From Clostridium sp. UBA701 (GTDB lineage Bacteria > Bacillota > Clostridia > Clostridiales > Clostridiaceae), in contig DBMJ01000019.1 of the NCBI GenBank assembly GCA_002298125.1, positions 1 to 59,932 of the forward strand: a DNA stretch of 59,932 nucleotides. Direction: 5' to 3'. This document shows positions 17,480-26,399 of this stretch, piece after piece (the first letter of the stretch is position 1; every line of letters begins with the position of its first letter). The translations under genes were made by a program, and so were the position numbers. The notes under the pieces were generated by a model. That model saw nothing but the letters and a program-made list of their open reading frames with translations. It was not told where the DNA came from and did not search any database.

Positions 17480-18928
17480 ATGGCTATAACAACAAAAGAA
17501 GGCATTTTGAAAGTGCTTCGTGCATTTAACCCTTGGTGGATCAGCGGCGCTGTAAACCCAGCTCTTTGTAGAGACTATAAAAGATTTGCTTATTATGAGG
17601 CCATGAAACGATTGGAATCGGAGGATATCCGACGCACAGTTGTTTTGACCGGTACAAGACGGGTAGGAAAAACCACAATTCAATATCAGATGATTGATAC
17701 CTTGATAAAAAAGGGAGTTTCTCCTCAACGCATTGTCTTTGTGTCTTTGGATCATCCTATGTTAAAACTGGCGGGATTAAATGAAGTGCTGGAATGCTAT
17801 CATGAAAATATTTGTGCAGACCAGAATGTGTATTATTTCTTTGATGAAGTCCAATATGCCGCAGATTGTGCAGCGTGGCTGAAAACAATTTATGACACGC
17901 AACCTGACACAAAAGTAGTTGCAACCGGTTCGGCAAGCCCGGCGCTTATTCGGGGTAGCGCTGAGAGCGGGGCGGGACGCTGGACGGTAATTCAGGTTCC
18001 CACACTGTCCTTCTATGAATATTGTGCTTTAATTGGGTTGCCGGATCTTCAGCTTGACACTACCCTCAAGCCGTCCCGCTTGCTGCGGATGACGCAACAA
18101 GAGCGAGGTCAAATCATGAATAAGTTGAGCGCTGTTCAGAATTATTTCTCAAGATACTTGCAGGTTGGAGGATTTCCGGAGCTGGCTCTAGCAAATAACG
18201 ATCTTTTGGCTGAACAAGTCATGCGGGAAGATGTTGTGGATAAAGTTCTGAAACGCGACTTACCTTCTCTGTACAACATTCGCAACGCAACCGAGCTTGA
18301 GCGGATTTTCCTATATCTTTGCAATGTATCTTCTGAAATTGTTGCGATTGATGCCATGGCGAAAGAGCTCAACGGTGTCAGCCGGCAGACTGTGCAAAAT
18401 TATATCGATTATCTAGAGAGCGCAAACCTAATCTATTTGAGTTATCCTGTGGAGCTTGATGGCAAAAAAGTACTAAAAGCCAAACCCAAAATTTATATTG
18501 CGGATGCGGCAATTCGAAATGCGGTTCTCATGGATAGCGATATACTTACAAATCCCACCGAAATGGGGAAAATGGTAGAAACCGCAGTGTATAAGCACGT
18601 TGCAGCGTTTTATTATCAGAAAGCAACTCGCGTTGGATATTATCGTGGCGGCAGCAAAAACAAGGAAATTGATATTGTGGTTGATTACCCCAATATTTCA
18701 AATATTCTCATTGAGGTGAAATATCGAGAACAAGCACCGATTTCGGATGACGACGCGATTGTAGAGCATTGCCAGAAAGCAGTGTCCGCTATCATTATTA
18801 CGAAACGAGCTGATGACTTTGGCGAGCATCTGTCCGGCAGCGGCAAAAGACTTTTGCGTATTCCAGCTTTTGCTTTCCTTTATCTTCTTGGTCATGCAGA
18901 GAAAAATGGCTACAAGGGAATAGATTAA
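17480..18928 (+). CDS. DUF4143-type ATP-binding protein with nuclease-like C-terminus
   Basis: Intact ATPase of 482 residues. Walker A is LTGTRRVGKTT (about 57-67), Walker B is YYFFDEVQYA and the sensor is ATGSASPAL. A winged-helix region follows (AKELNGVSRQTVQNYIDYLESANLI), then a C-terminal DUF4143 part with EIDIVVDYPN and ILIEVKYRE, resembling a PD-(D/E)XK core. Its G+C content is visibly higher than that of the flanks, which points to recent transfer. Such ATPases are common on mobile and defence-rich DNA, but their function is unproven. The start is the ATG inside CCCATATGGC with a GGGGG tract upstream. Confidence 0.8.
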   Translation: MAITTKEGILKVLRAFNPWWISGAVNPALCRDYKRFAYYEAMKRLESEDIRRTVVLTGTRRVGKTTIQYQMIDTLIKKGVSPQRIVFVSLDHPMLKLAGLNEVLECYHENICADQNVYYFFDEVQYAADCAAWLKTIYDTQPDTKVVATGSASPALIRGSAESGAGRWTVIQVPTLSFYEYCALIGLPDLQLDTTLKPSRLLRMTQQERGQIMNKLSAVQNYFSRYLQVGGFPELALANNDLLAEQVMREDVVDKVLKRDLPSLYNIRNATELERIFLYLCNVSSEIVAIDAMAKELNGVSRQTVQNYIDYLESANLIYLSYPVELDGKKVLKAKPKIYIADAAIRNAVLMDSDILTNPTEMGKMVETAVYKHVAAFYYQKATRVGYYRGGSKNKEIDIVVDYPNISNILIEVKYREQAPISDDDAIVEHCQKAVSAIIITKRADDFGEHLSGSGKRLLRIPAFAFLYLLGHAEKNGYKGID

Positions 18929-19275
18929 CTATGATTGCCTAATGCCTCACTGCGTCAAAGCGGAAAGCAGCAAGCATTGTCTATCACAGAAATAGATTAC
19001 GGCAGGCGTGCGAGGAGCCATCTCTTGCACGCCTGCCTACTCTTATTGTCAAATAATATTTCTGTTGCAGTGGTCGACTTCATACCAAAGGTCAATGCGT
19101 TTGAAAACCAGTAAAAGCCCTATGCCATTCAGCTGTAAATCTTATCACACAATCAGCGTTAACGGTTCTACTTAGTTTTAAAACAATGCATGTTGCTGAT
19201 TTTCTGCAAAGTAATAATTACTAGGGCAGACGATTTCTAGTTGCTTATTAAGCTTGAAACATATCTGAAACTACA
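18929..19275. other. Non-coding remnant with a terminator
   Basis: Between the ATPase and the radical SAM gene I see no credible gene. The first 120 bases keep the higher G+C of the ATPase island and hold its terminator (19001-19047). The remainder drifts back to local AT-rich composition. The island's right edge therefore probably lies between 19050 and 19200. Confidence 0.5.
19001..19047 (+). terminator. Terminator after the DUF4143-type ATPase
   Basis: GGCAGGCGTGC (19001-19011) pairs perfectly with GCACGCCTGCC (19027-19037). An inner GAG/CTC pairing is possible, and TACTCTTATT follows. Confidence 0.75.
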
Positions 19276-20286
19276 TCAAGAGTATTGTGTCTTTAACAAA
19301 TCATAAACCCATTTATACTTTGGAACATCATGATATGTATATAAGATATCTTCTTTTCTTCCAACCATTTCAGCCATTTGCGGTATTTTAATATTTTCTA
19401 GTGTATTGATGTAAAATGGCCTTTCATTATCAATTTCTCTGATAATATTAATTAGTGGCTTATTCTTTAAATTTCCTAACTTAAATCCTTGCTCAGAATT
19501 AGGCAACCCATAAAAATAAAATGGATTATATTCCCTAAAATAAACATTAAAGTTTCTATCTATATGTAAGTCTAAATCAATATTATTATATATAAATACA
19601 GCCCTGTTCCATTCTTCCTGATTAACAATTTCCAGCCACTCGCTTTCAGTAAAACGCACTTTAGGTTTTATATCTTCTCTACATTTAAGTTTGCTAAACT
19701 CTTCCTTTGTAAACTGTAGATCTTTAAGTTTCATGGCACGTCCAACATACTGATATGTGCTTATACCAATATCCTCATTCCTTATGAATTTTTGTTCTTT
19801 AAGTATTTTCTCTAATTGCTCAATTTCTAGAGTATTTTCCTTATTAATAAATAAGATATTCCAGAACTTAAACCCAAACTCTCCCGCTCTATTGATTAAT
19901 GAAATTAATTTCTCGTATGCACCTTCATAATGTACAAATTTATCATGTGTTTTACCGATGCCATGAAAAGCCAGCTGAATATCTACTATCCCCATATTCC
20001 TCATTGTTTGGAGCTCTTCATCAGTAAATTCATGTACTCCATTTACTGAAATAAGGTTTCTCTTAAACCCATAGCTTTGTGAGAGTTCTAATATTTTTAT
20101 AAATTGAGGATGATTGGTTACGTCAAATAAAGGAAAGAAAACGCCATCTTCAGAAATATCTTTCATGTTTTTTAAAATTAGTTCAATATCATCCATACTC
20201 ATATTAAAATTATTTTTATGTCCATAGGTTAAGCAATGATTGCATGTACACTGGCACCCAGTTACCTGTGCTTCAACTCTAATCAT
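19276..20286 (-). CDS. Radical SAM protein of unknown substrate
   Basis: Protein of 336 residues. Cys11, Cys15 and Cys18 in CQCTCNHC form the CX3CX2C motif that binds the [4Fe-4S] cluster used with S-adenosylmethionine. It lies unusually close to the N-terminus. A TIM-barrel-like core follows, with DGVFFPLFDVTNHPQF and DIQLAFHGIGKTHDKFVHYEG. The C-terminal part has no cysteines, so there is no SPASM or second cluster. No partner peptide or enzyme gene lies next to it. The ATG follows AGAGGAGG. Function cannot be assigned. Confidence 0.8.
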   Translation of the reverse strand: MIRVEAQVTGCQCTCNHCLTYGHKNNFNMSMDDIELILKNMKDISEDGVFFPLFDVTNHPQFIKILELSQSYGFKRNLISVNGVHEFTDEELQTMRNMGIVDIQLAFHGIGKTHDKFVHYEGAYEKLISLINRAGEFGFKFWNILFINKENTLEIEQLEKILKEQKFIRNEDIGISTYQYVGRAMKLKDLQFTKEEFSKLKCREDIKPKVRFTESEWLEIVNQEEWNRAVFIYNNIDLDLHIDRNFNVYFREYNPFYFYGLPNSEQGFKLGNLKNKPLINIIREIDNERPFYINTLENIKIPQMAEMVGRKEDILYTYHDVPKYKWVYDLLKTQYS

Positions 20287-20591
20287 GTTACTCGCCTCCT
20301 CTTTGATAATATAATGATAACTAATGGTTTTATAATTCTGCCCATAAAACCTCTTACCCTTGTGGGTGGGGTATGTTCACAATAATGAAATCCTCAATAT
20401 AAAGTAAGTGCATTTTGTTAAGCTCGTAATTGATTATATCATTGCTAATAGTATATAGGTTGTGTATTTTTATATTTTTTTATAATTTTAGCAGGATTTT
20501 GAAGCCTTATACAGAAGTATTAATCATTATGCTAGAATGGTAACATCCTTCACTGCAAATTAATAGCATAGTAATTAAAAGGAGAATATAT
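20287..20591. other. Intergenic region without recognised features
   Basis: AT-rich divergent spacer between the radical SAM gene and the small membrane protein gene. It must hold both promoters, but no promoter pair, hairpin or gene is clear enough to call. Confidence 0.4.
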
Positions 20592-20882
20592 ATGGTAATA
20601 TTTGTTTTAATATTTAACGTATTGTTTCTTGCATATGGAATTATAACAATAAAATCAAAAGGAATTCAGTTTTTTTATAGAACTTTTCATTTCTATGATA
20701 GCGAGTATTTTATAAAAGCTAAATTTATTTCTCATGTTATAAATTTCATTTATTCACTAATGTTATGCTATTTTCTATATTTTAAATTTATAGCAGATGC
20801 CTGGGTAAGTACTATTCCAATACTATATTTTCTGGCAATTTACATATTTGTTAAGCTGCATGAAAGAAAAAAACAAAAATAA
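20592..20882 (+). CDS. Small membrane protein of unknown function
   Basis: Protein of 96 residues with hydrophobic segments near 2-20, 48-65 and 72-88. The tail KLHERKKQK is basic and would lie in the cytoplasm. No motif is recognised. AAAAGGAG precedes the ATG at good spacing, and a strong terminator-like hairpin follows the stop by about 20 bases, which supports a real single-gene unit. Confidence 0.55.
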   Translation: MVIFVLIFNVLFLAYGIITIKSKGIQFFYRTFHFYDSEYFIKAKFISHVINFIYSLMLCYFLYFKFIADAWVSTIPILYFLAIYIFVKLHERKKQK

Positions 20883-20899
20883 TCGCCTTTCTTCATATT

Positions 20900-20945
20900 C
20901 CAAAAGCAAAAGGAGTCCACAAAAATGGACTCCTTTTGCTTTTGG
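20900..20945 (+). terminator. Strong 20-bp hairpin, probable terminator of the small membrane protein gene
   Basis: CCAAAAGCAAAAGGAGTCCA pairs with TGGACTCCTTTTGCTTTTGG around CAAAAA. It has no clean T-run except the CTTTT inside the stem. It resembles the hairpin at 21040-21075 and is followed by the same tRNA-end sequence. Confidence 0.65.
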
Positions 20946-20955
20946 CGGAGAGAGC

Positions 20956-21025
20956 GGGATTCCATTCCATGCCGGGGCGGGAAAACACCCTAACAGGGTG
21001 TTTTCTATTCCGCCCTTCGAATCCC
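20956..21025. repeat. Nested palindrome between the duplicated tRNA ends
   Basis: Outer arms GGGATTC (20956-20962) and GAATCCC (21019-21025), middle arms GGGCGG and CCGCCC, and inner arms AAAACACCCT and AGGGTGTTTT with a three-base loop form one nested structure of about 70 bases. The outer left arm is part of the tRNA T-arm remnant. It looks like a small palindromic insertion, but no second copy was found in the window. Confidence 0.6.
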
Positions 21026-21039
21026 CTTCATTCAATTCC

Positions 21040-21075
21040 AAAAAAATAAGCCCATAAAAATGGACTTATTTTTTT
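21040..21075 (-). terminator. Terminator of tRNA-Ser(CGA)
   Basis: On the minus strand, directly after the CCA, AAAAAAATAAG and CTTATTTTTTT arms pair with TCCA/TGGG inside, ending in a run of seven T. Confidence 0.7.
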
Positions 21076-21163
21076 GGCGGAGAGAGCGGGATTCGAACCC
21101 GCGTGAGGTTTCCCTCTAACTGATTTCGAGTCAGCGCCGTTATGACCACTTCGATACCTCTCC
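21075..21163 (-). tRNA. tRNA-Ser(CGA)
   Basis: On the minus strand GGAGAGG pairs with CTCTCC, with an encoded CCA. The anticodon arm GCTGA-CTCGAAA-TCAGT gives CGA. A long variable arm and GGTTCGAATCC T-arm complete a class II serine tRNA. Confidence 0.97.
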
Positions 21164-21289
21164 AAATGCTTTTGCACTGACAATTATACTAGATTTCTTT
21201 TCACAAATCAAGAAAGGGCATCCCCCTAGAAAGTCCTTGAAAAAGAGCCCAGAAAAAAGAGGATACCCTTCCTTTGTGTGTTGTGTGTT

Positions 21290-21724
21290 TTATCTTCTAC
21301 TCTTAAAAAAGTTTTTTAGCATAATGCTACATTCCTCATTATATTGCCATTTTATATCAACGGTATAATTAAGGTAATCATTGTTTAAAATATCTATTAC
21401 TGTTCCGCAGGCTCCTCCAGTCATGTCATGGGCTCCTATATACACCCTTTTTAGCCTGCATTGTGCTATGGCTGAAGCACACATGGCGCAGGGCTCTAAG
21501 GTCACGTATAGTTCACAGTCATTTAGTCTCCAATTTCCCATGAAACTACAGGCTTTTCTTATGGCTATAAGCTCTGCATGGGCAGTGGGATCCTTTAGGG
21601 TTTCCTTTAAATTGTGAGCCCTGGCTATTATCTTATCCTTGTGTACTATTACGGCACCTACAGGCACCTCTTTAAGCTTTGCTGCAAGCTGTGCTTCCTT
21701 TATGGCTTCTCCCATAAAATCCAT
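21290..21724 (-). CDS. tadA: tRNA-specific adenosine deaminase
   Basis: Converts the wobble adenosine of tRNA-Arg(ACG) to inosine. At 144 residues it has the single zinc deaminase domain: His49-Ala-Glu51 (TAHAEL) with catalytic Glu51, and Cys79/Cys82 in LEPCAMCASAI as the other zinc ligands. The C-terminal FFKSRR fits the tRNA-contacting tail. The ATG follows GGGAGAG. Its substrate tRNA is encoded in this window at 50483. It follows lpdA with a 60-base gap and may have its own promoter there. Confidence 0.95.
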   Translation of the reverse strand: MDFMGEAIKEAQLAAKLKEVPVGAVIVHKDKIIARAHNLKETLKDPTAHAELIAIRKACSFMGNWRLNDCELYVTLEPCAMCASAIAQCRLKRVYIGAHDMTGGACGTVIDILNNDYLNYTVDIKWQYNEECSIMLKNFFKSRR

Positions 21725-21783
21725 GCTTCATCTCTCCCATATGTTTAACTACAAATATAATAGCACAATTATGGGAAAATATC

Positions 21784-23202
21784 CTACCTTCTTTGAGGAG
21801 CCATATGGATTGCCTCACCGCAAAGCCCCATAACCGCTTCTGCAAAGGCTTCAGATAGTGTAGGATGAGCATGAACCGTAGAAATAACCTCTCCCAGCCT
21901 AAGCTTATTGGCTATAGCAAGAGTGCCCTCATGTATTAAATCTGAAGCATGGGGTCCCATGATATGCACTCCAATTAATATATCCTCTCTTGGATTTCCT
22001 GGGTAATTATTGGTGGAAAGTACCTTGATAAAGCCCTCTCCCTCACCTAATGCCAGTGCCTTACCATTAGCTCCAAACATAAACTTATTCGCTCTATAGC
22101 TTATTCCCCTCTGCTTAGCCTCATCTTCTGTAATTCCAACTGAAGCTACCTCTGGGAATACAAAAATACAGCTTGGTATAACCTCTTCCTTTGCACCCTT
22201 ATCCCCTGCCATAATGCTCTCTGCTGCTATAATTGCCTGATGAGAGGCTGCATGGGCTAGCATTAGCTTTCCGTTTACATCCCCAATAGCGTAAATTCCC
22301 TTCACATTGGTTTCGTAGTTGTCCTTAACAGCAATTCCCTTAGAGTGAAAGTCCACACCTATAGCCTCCAGGTTTAAGCCCTCAACTGAGGGTGTTCTTC
22401 CTGTTGCTATTAGCACTATTTCAGCTTCAATTGAAAGCTCTCCCTTTTTACCCTCTCCTCTTAACAGGTATCCTCCCTCAATCTCCTCTATAGAATTTAC
22501 CTTAGTTGAAACATTTATTTCTATGCCCCTCTTCTTTAAAGAAACCATGAGCCTTTTAGTGATATCACTATCAGTCTGTCCTAATATATTAGGAAGGTAT
22601 TCCAGCACCGTTACCTTCGTGCCCAGGGCATTAAATATACAAGCAAGCTCCATGCCTATTACTCCGCCCCCTAGAACCGCCAGGGTCTTTGGTATATGGG
22701 TGAAGTTTAGTATATTTTCACTGGTGTATAATCCTTTAAGCTCAGCTCCTCCTATAGGTGGAATGCTTGGCTTTGAGCCTGTGGCAAGGATTACCTCCTC
22801 TGCACAAAGCTCTTTTATTCCTCCCTCTGAAAGATTAACAGAAAGGGTATTTCTGTCTATAAAGCTTGCCCTGCCATAGATTACCTCTACGTTATTGGCC
22901 TTTAAAAGCTGAGCCACTCCATTTACCAGCTGATCTATTATGCCTTGCTTTCTCCTGTGGAGCTTTTCAACCTCTATATTGCAGTTTCCAAGGCTAATTC
23001 CAAATTCATCAAGGGTCTTTAGAGTGGACAATATCTCCGCATTTCTATAAAGGGCCTTAGTGGGAATACAGCCTCTGTTTAAACAGGTGCCACCAAGCTT
23101 ATCACCCTCAATTAAGGTAACCTTAGCACCAAGCTGTGCAGCTCTTATGGCTGCAACATATCCACCAGGGCCTCCCCCTATGACTATGATACTCTTACTC
23201 AT
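21784..23202 (-). CDS. lpdA: Dihydrolipoyl dehydrogenase (L-protein)
   Basis: Reoxidises dihydrolipoyl GcvH with NAD+. The protein has 472 residues. The FAD site is VIGGGPGGYVAAIRAAQLG, the redox disulfide is Cys40/Cys45 in GGTCLNRGCIPTKAL, an NAD site follows (LAVLGGGVIGMELACIFNALG), and the dimerisation domain ends with HAHPTLSEAFAEA carrying the active-site histidine. I start at the ATG at 23202, since AAGGGTG precedes it and the GTG three codons earlier lies within that site. It overlaps gcvPB by eight bases and closes the glycine cleavage operon. No N-terminal lipoyl domain is present. Confidence 0.95.
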   Translation of the reverse strand: MSKSIIVIGGGPGGYVAAIRAAQLGAKVTLIEGDKLGGTCLNRGCIPTKALYRNAEILSTLKTLDEFGISLGNCNIEVEKLHRRKQGIIDQLVNGVAQLLKANNVEVIYGRASFIDRNTLSVNLSEGGIKELCAEEVILATGSKPSIPPIGGAELKGLYTSENILNFTHIPKTLAVLGGGVIGMELACIFNALGTKVTVLEYLPNILGQTDSDITKRLMVSLKKRGIEINVSTKVNSIEEIEGGYLLRGEGKKGELSIEAEIVLIATGRTPSVEGLNLEAIGVDFHSKGIAVKDNYETNVKGIYAIGDVNGKLMLAHAASHQAIIAAESIMAGDKGAKEEVIPSCIFVFPEVASVGITEDEAKQRGISYRANKFMFGANGKALALGEGEGFIKVLSTNNYPGNPREDILIGVHIMGPHASDLIHEGTLAIANKLRLGEVISTVHAHPTLSEAFAEAVMGLCGEAIHMAPQRR

Positions 23203-24661
23203 TTTTCTCACCCTTCCACCTAAGCACTGGAGTCCTGGCAGCCCTTACCTCGTCTACCCTTCTCACCGGAGTATTGTGAGGAGCTGACTTTAATAGCTCA
23301 GGACTATGCACTGCCTCTTCAGAAATTTTAATCAAGGCCTCTATAAAGCTGTCTAAGGTTTCTAAGCTCTCAGTCTCAGTGGGTTCTATCATAAGGGCGT
23401 TATTTATGATTAGAGGGAAGTAGATGGTTGGAGGATGATAGCCATAATCTATAAGTCTTTTGGCTACATCAAGGGTAGTAATTAACTGCTCCTCCCTTGT
23501 GAGTCCTCCCAGCACAAATTCATGCTTGCACACCTTGTCAATGGGAAGGTAGTAGTGCTGCTTTAGCCTTTCCTTCATATAATTTGCATTTAGCACGGCA
23601 GTTTCACTTACCTTTTTTAATCCCTCAGCTCCCATAGTCAAAAGATAGGTATATGCCCTCACCAGTATGCCAAAGTTGCCATAAAAGGATTTGATTTTTC
23701 CTATGGACTTTGGCCTGTCATAGTTTAATATAAACCAATCCTCCACCTTTTCAATTACCGGAATAGGTAAGAAGGCAGCAAGCTCCTCCTTTACCCCCAC
23801 AGGCCCACCTCCCGGACCTCCTCCTCCATGAGGAGTGGTAAAGGTCTTATGAAGATTAAAGTGTACAATGTCAAAGCCCATATCCCCAGGTCTTGTTATA
23901 CCCATGATGGCATTCATATTTGCACCATCATAGTATAGAAGTCCTCCTGCATTATGGATTAGCTCTGCTATTTCAACTATATTGCTTTCAAAGAGTCCCA
24001 GGGTGCTTGGATTTGTAAGCATAAGTCCCGCAACCTCATCATTAAGCACTGCCTTTAAGCCTTCTATGTCCACAGCACCATTTATGTCTGAGCCAACCTC
24101 AATAACCTCAAAGCCTGCCACAGCTGCACTGGCTGGGTTTGTTCCATGAGCTGAATCTGGTACAATTATTTTCTTTCTATTGTAGTCTCCTCTGCTCTCA
24201 TGATAGGCCTTAATAATCATGAGCCCTGTGAGTTCACCATGAGCCCCGGCTGCAGGCTGCAGTGAAACCTTATCCATTCCTGATATTTCTGATAGCATAC
24301 CGCTTAGATTATACATTAGCTCCAAATTTCCCTGAACGGTATCCTCCTTTTGATAGGGGTGTACTGCTGTAAAGTGAGTATCTGATGCCATATCCTCATT
24401 TAGCTTTGGGTTGTACTTCATGGTGCAGGAGCCAAGGGGATAAAAGCCGGTATCTACTCCATAGTTCTTGTTTGACAGCAGTGTATAATGTCTTATGACC
24501 TCCACCTCGCTGACCTCAGGAAGAGAAGGCTCCCTCTCTCTTAAAAGACTCTTTGGTATAAGCTCCTCCACATTTACCTCAGGCACATCACACTCTGGAA
24601 GGACATAGGCATTTCTCCCTGGTTTTGATCTTTCAAATATCAATGCATTATATTCCTTCAT
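23195..24661 (-). CDS. gcvPB: Glycine dehydrogenase (decarboxylating) subunit 2
   Basis: C-terminal half of the split P-protein, 488 residues. It binds PLP through the lysine in FNLHKTFTTPHGGGGPG (near residue 270) and shows the conserved SCTMKYNPKLNE, PDSAHGTNPASA and YYDGANMNAI stretches. With GcvPA it decarboxylates glycine and passes the aminomethyl group to the lipoyl arm of GcvH. Its ATG overlaps the gcvPA stop as ATGA, so translation is coupled. Confidence 0.97.
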   Translation of the reverse strand: MKEYNALIFERSKPGRNAYVLPECDVPEVNVEELIPKSLLREREPSLPEVSEVEVIRHYTLLSNKNYGVDTGFYPLGSCTMKYNPKLNEDMASDTHFTAVHPYQKEDTVQGNLELMYNLSGMLSEISGMDKVSLQPAAGAHGELTGLMIIKAYHESRGDYNRKKIIVPDSAHGTNPASAAVAGFEVIEVGSDINGAVDIEGLKAVLNDEVAGLMLTNPSTLGLFESNIVEIAELIHNAGGLLYYDGANMNAIMGITRPGDMGFDIVHFNLHKTFTTPHGGGGPGGGPVGVKEELAAFLPIPVIEKVEDWFILNYDRPKSIGKIKSFYGNFGILVRAYTYLLTMGAEGLKKVSETAVLNANYMKERLKQHYYLPIDKVCKHEFVLGGLTREEQLITTLDVAKRLIDYGYHPPTIYFPLIINNALMIEPTETESLETLDSFIEALIKISEEAVHSPELLKSAPHNTPVRRVDEVRAARTPVLRWKGEKNE

Positions 24662-26001
24662 GCTATCCCCTCCATAACCTTTACCAGCTTATCAATCTCA
24701 GCCTTAGTCCTCTTTTCCGTTACACAAAATAATATTGAGTTATTAAGCTTTTCATAGTTTATTCCTAGATCATAACCGCAAAGGATGTTATGGTTTTTGA
24801 GCTCTTCATCAATTCTGTCGTAGCTTATGCTGCTTGTAATTGCAAACTCCTTGAAAAAGGGCTTATTAAATACAGCCTTATATTTACCTGATTTTATCAT
24901 TTCATTATAAGCGTAGTGGGCCTTCTTCATACACTGCAGCGCTACCTCTTTTATGCCCTGTTTACCCATGGTGGAAAGATATACTGCCGCTGTAAGAGCA
25001 TTTAGGGACTGATTTGAACAGATGTTGGAGCTGGCTTTTTGTCTTCTTATATGCTGCTCCCTTGCCTGAAGTGTAAGAACATAGGCTCTCTTTCCGTCCA
25101 CATCTACAGTTTCCCCTACAATTCTTCCAGGAATTTTTCTCATAAGCTTATTGTTTACCGCCATAAAGCCTAAATAAGGCCCTCCAAAGTTTAGTACATT
25201 TCCAAGGGCTTGCCCCTCCCCTACTGCTATATCTGCCTTAAGCTCCCCAGGTGTCTTTAATACCCCAAGTGAGATTGGGTCCACACTCATAATGAGCATT
25301 GCCTTTTTCTCATGGGTAAGCACCTCTATTTCACTGATATTTTCTACTATTCCAAAGAAATTTGGATTCTGAACTATAACCCCTGCTGTATTATCATTTA
25401 TGAGCTCACTCAGCTTCTCTATATCCGTTTCTCCATCCTTAATATCGAGCTCTATAACCTCTCCGCCATGAAACCTCATATAGGTATTTAATACACTTCT
25501 AAGCTCCGGATGGGTGGTTTTAGACACAATTATCTGCTTACGCCTTGTGCTTTCCATAGCCATCATAGCAGCTTCAGCGCAGGCAGTGGCACCATCATAC
25601 ATAGAGGCATTAGACACCTCCATGCCTGTAAGCTCTGCTATCATAGTCTGATATTCAAATATTGCCTGGAGGGTTCCCTGACTTATCTCCGGCTGGTAGG
25701 GGGTATAAGCTGTATAAAATTCAGATCTTGAGGTGATGTGCTTTATAATAGAGGGTATATAGTGGTCATAGGCACCTGCCCCTAAAAAGCAGACTAAATC
25801 CTCGGTACTTTTATTCCTCTTAGCAAGACTTTTTACATTTCTTGCTACCTCCAGCTCACTCATTGGCTTGTTTAAATTAAGTCTTCTATTTAGCCTTATC
25901 TCAGATGGTATATCGTAAAACAGCTCCTCTATAGAGCTTACGCCGATGCTATGGAGCATAGCGTTTTCGTCCTCTCTGGTGTTTGGAATGTAAGGATACA
26001 T
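24658..26001 (-). CDS. gcvPA: Glycine dehydrogenase (decarboxylating) subunit 1
   Basis: N-terminal half of the split P-protein, 447 residues. It opens with YIPNTREDENAMLHSIGV and keeps FLGAGAYDHYIPSIIKHI, YTPYQPEISQGTLQAIFEYQT and the C-terminal QEHIRRQKASSNICSNQSL. It forms a heterotetramer with GcvPB. It starts two bases upstream of the gcvPB-coupled unit's neighbour gcvH, with AAGGAGG ahead of the ATG inside the end of gcvH. Confidence 0.97.
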   Translation of the reverse strand: MYPYIPNTREDENAMLHSIGVSSIEELFYDIPSEIRLNRRLNLNKPMSELEVARNVKSLAKRNKSTEDLVCFLGAGAYDHYIPSIIKHITSRSEFYTAYTPYQPEISQGTLQAIFEYQTMIAELTGMEVSNASMYDGATACAEAAMMAMESTRRKQIIVSKTTHPELRSVLNTYMRFHGGEVIELDIKDGETDIEKLSELINDNTAGVIVQNPNFFGIVENISEIEVLTHEKKAMLIMSVDPISLGVLKTPGELKADIAVGEGQALGNVLNFGGPYLGFMAVNNKLMRKIPGRIVGETVDVDGKRAYVLTLQAREQHIRRQKASSNICSNQSLNALTAAVYLSTMGKQGIKEVALQCMKKAHYAYNEMIKSGKYKAVFNKPFFKEFAITSSISYDRIDEELKNHNILCGYDLGINYEKLNNSILFCVTEKRTKAEIDKLVKVMEGIA

Positions 26002-26002
26002 A

Positions 26003-26386
26003 CTATTCCTCCTTACTGCATAGCACTTTATAGTCCTCTGCCTTTAATAAACCCTCAAGCTGTGATCTATCTTTTATTTCAAATAAAACCATCCAATTTT
26101 CATAGGCATCCTCATTTACAAGGGCAGGATCATCTACTATTGCCTCGTTTACCTCTATTATTTTACCATCCACTGGCATATAAACATCTGAGGCTGCCTT
26201 TACAGATTCAATGACAGCAAAGTTGTCACCTTCAGCAAACTCTGTATCTGCCTCAGGAAGCTCAATAAATACAATGCTTCCAAGGGCGCTTTGAGCATAG
26301 TCTGTGATTCCAAGATAAGCCTTATCTCCCTCAATTTTTAACCACTCATGTTCCTTTGTGTAAAGTAAATTTTCTAATACCTTCAT
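26003..26386 (-). CDS. gcvH: Glycine cleavage system H protein
   Basis: Lipoyl carrier of 127 residues that shuttles the aminomethyl group between the P, T and L proteins. Lys63 in IESVKAASDVYMP is the lipoylation site. KEHEWLKIEGDKAYLGITDYAQSALG is the usual N-terminal signature and ENWMVLFEI the usual end. A GGGAGG site precedes the ATG. The divergent lplA can supply its lipoyl group. Confidence 0.97.
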   Translation of the reverse strand: MKVLENLLYTKEHEWLKIEGDKAYLGITDYAQSALGSIVFIELPEADTEFAEGDNFAVIESVKAASDVYMPVDGKIIEVNEAIVDDPALVNEDAYENWMVLFEIKDRSQLEGLLKAEDYKVLCSKEE

Positions 26387-26399
26387 CTTCTCTTCCTCC

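Larger units (their letters stand above)
20940..21094. repeat. Partial duplication of the tRNA-Ser(CGA) 3' end
   Basis: A 23-base direct repeat occurs at 20940-20962 and 21072-21094. The second copy is the true 3' end of tRNA-Ser(CGA), from the CCA through the T-arm. The first copy is a stand-alone remnant. Each copy is preceded by a similar hairpin whose loop flanks read CCA-CAAAAA-TGG or CCA-TAAAAA-TGG, so hairpin plus tRNA end were duplicated as a unit. Such tRNA-end repeats are typical footprints of site-specific integration and excision. Confidence 0.7.

Noticed and set aside
20940..20962. A second tRNA-Ser gene
   Set aside because: Only the 3' end is duplicated; there is no anticodon arm, D-arm or 5' acceptor strand.
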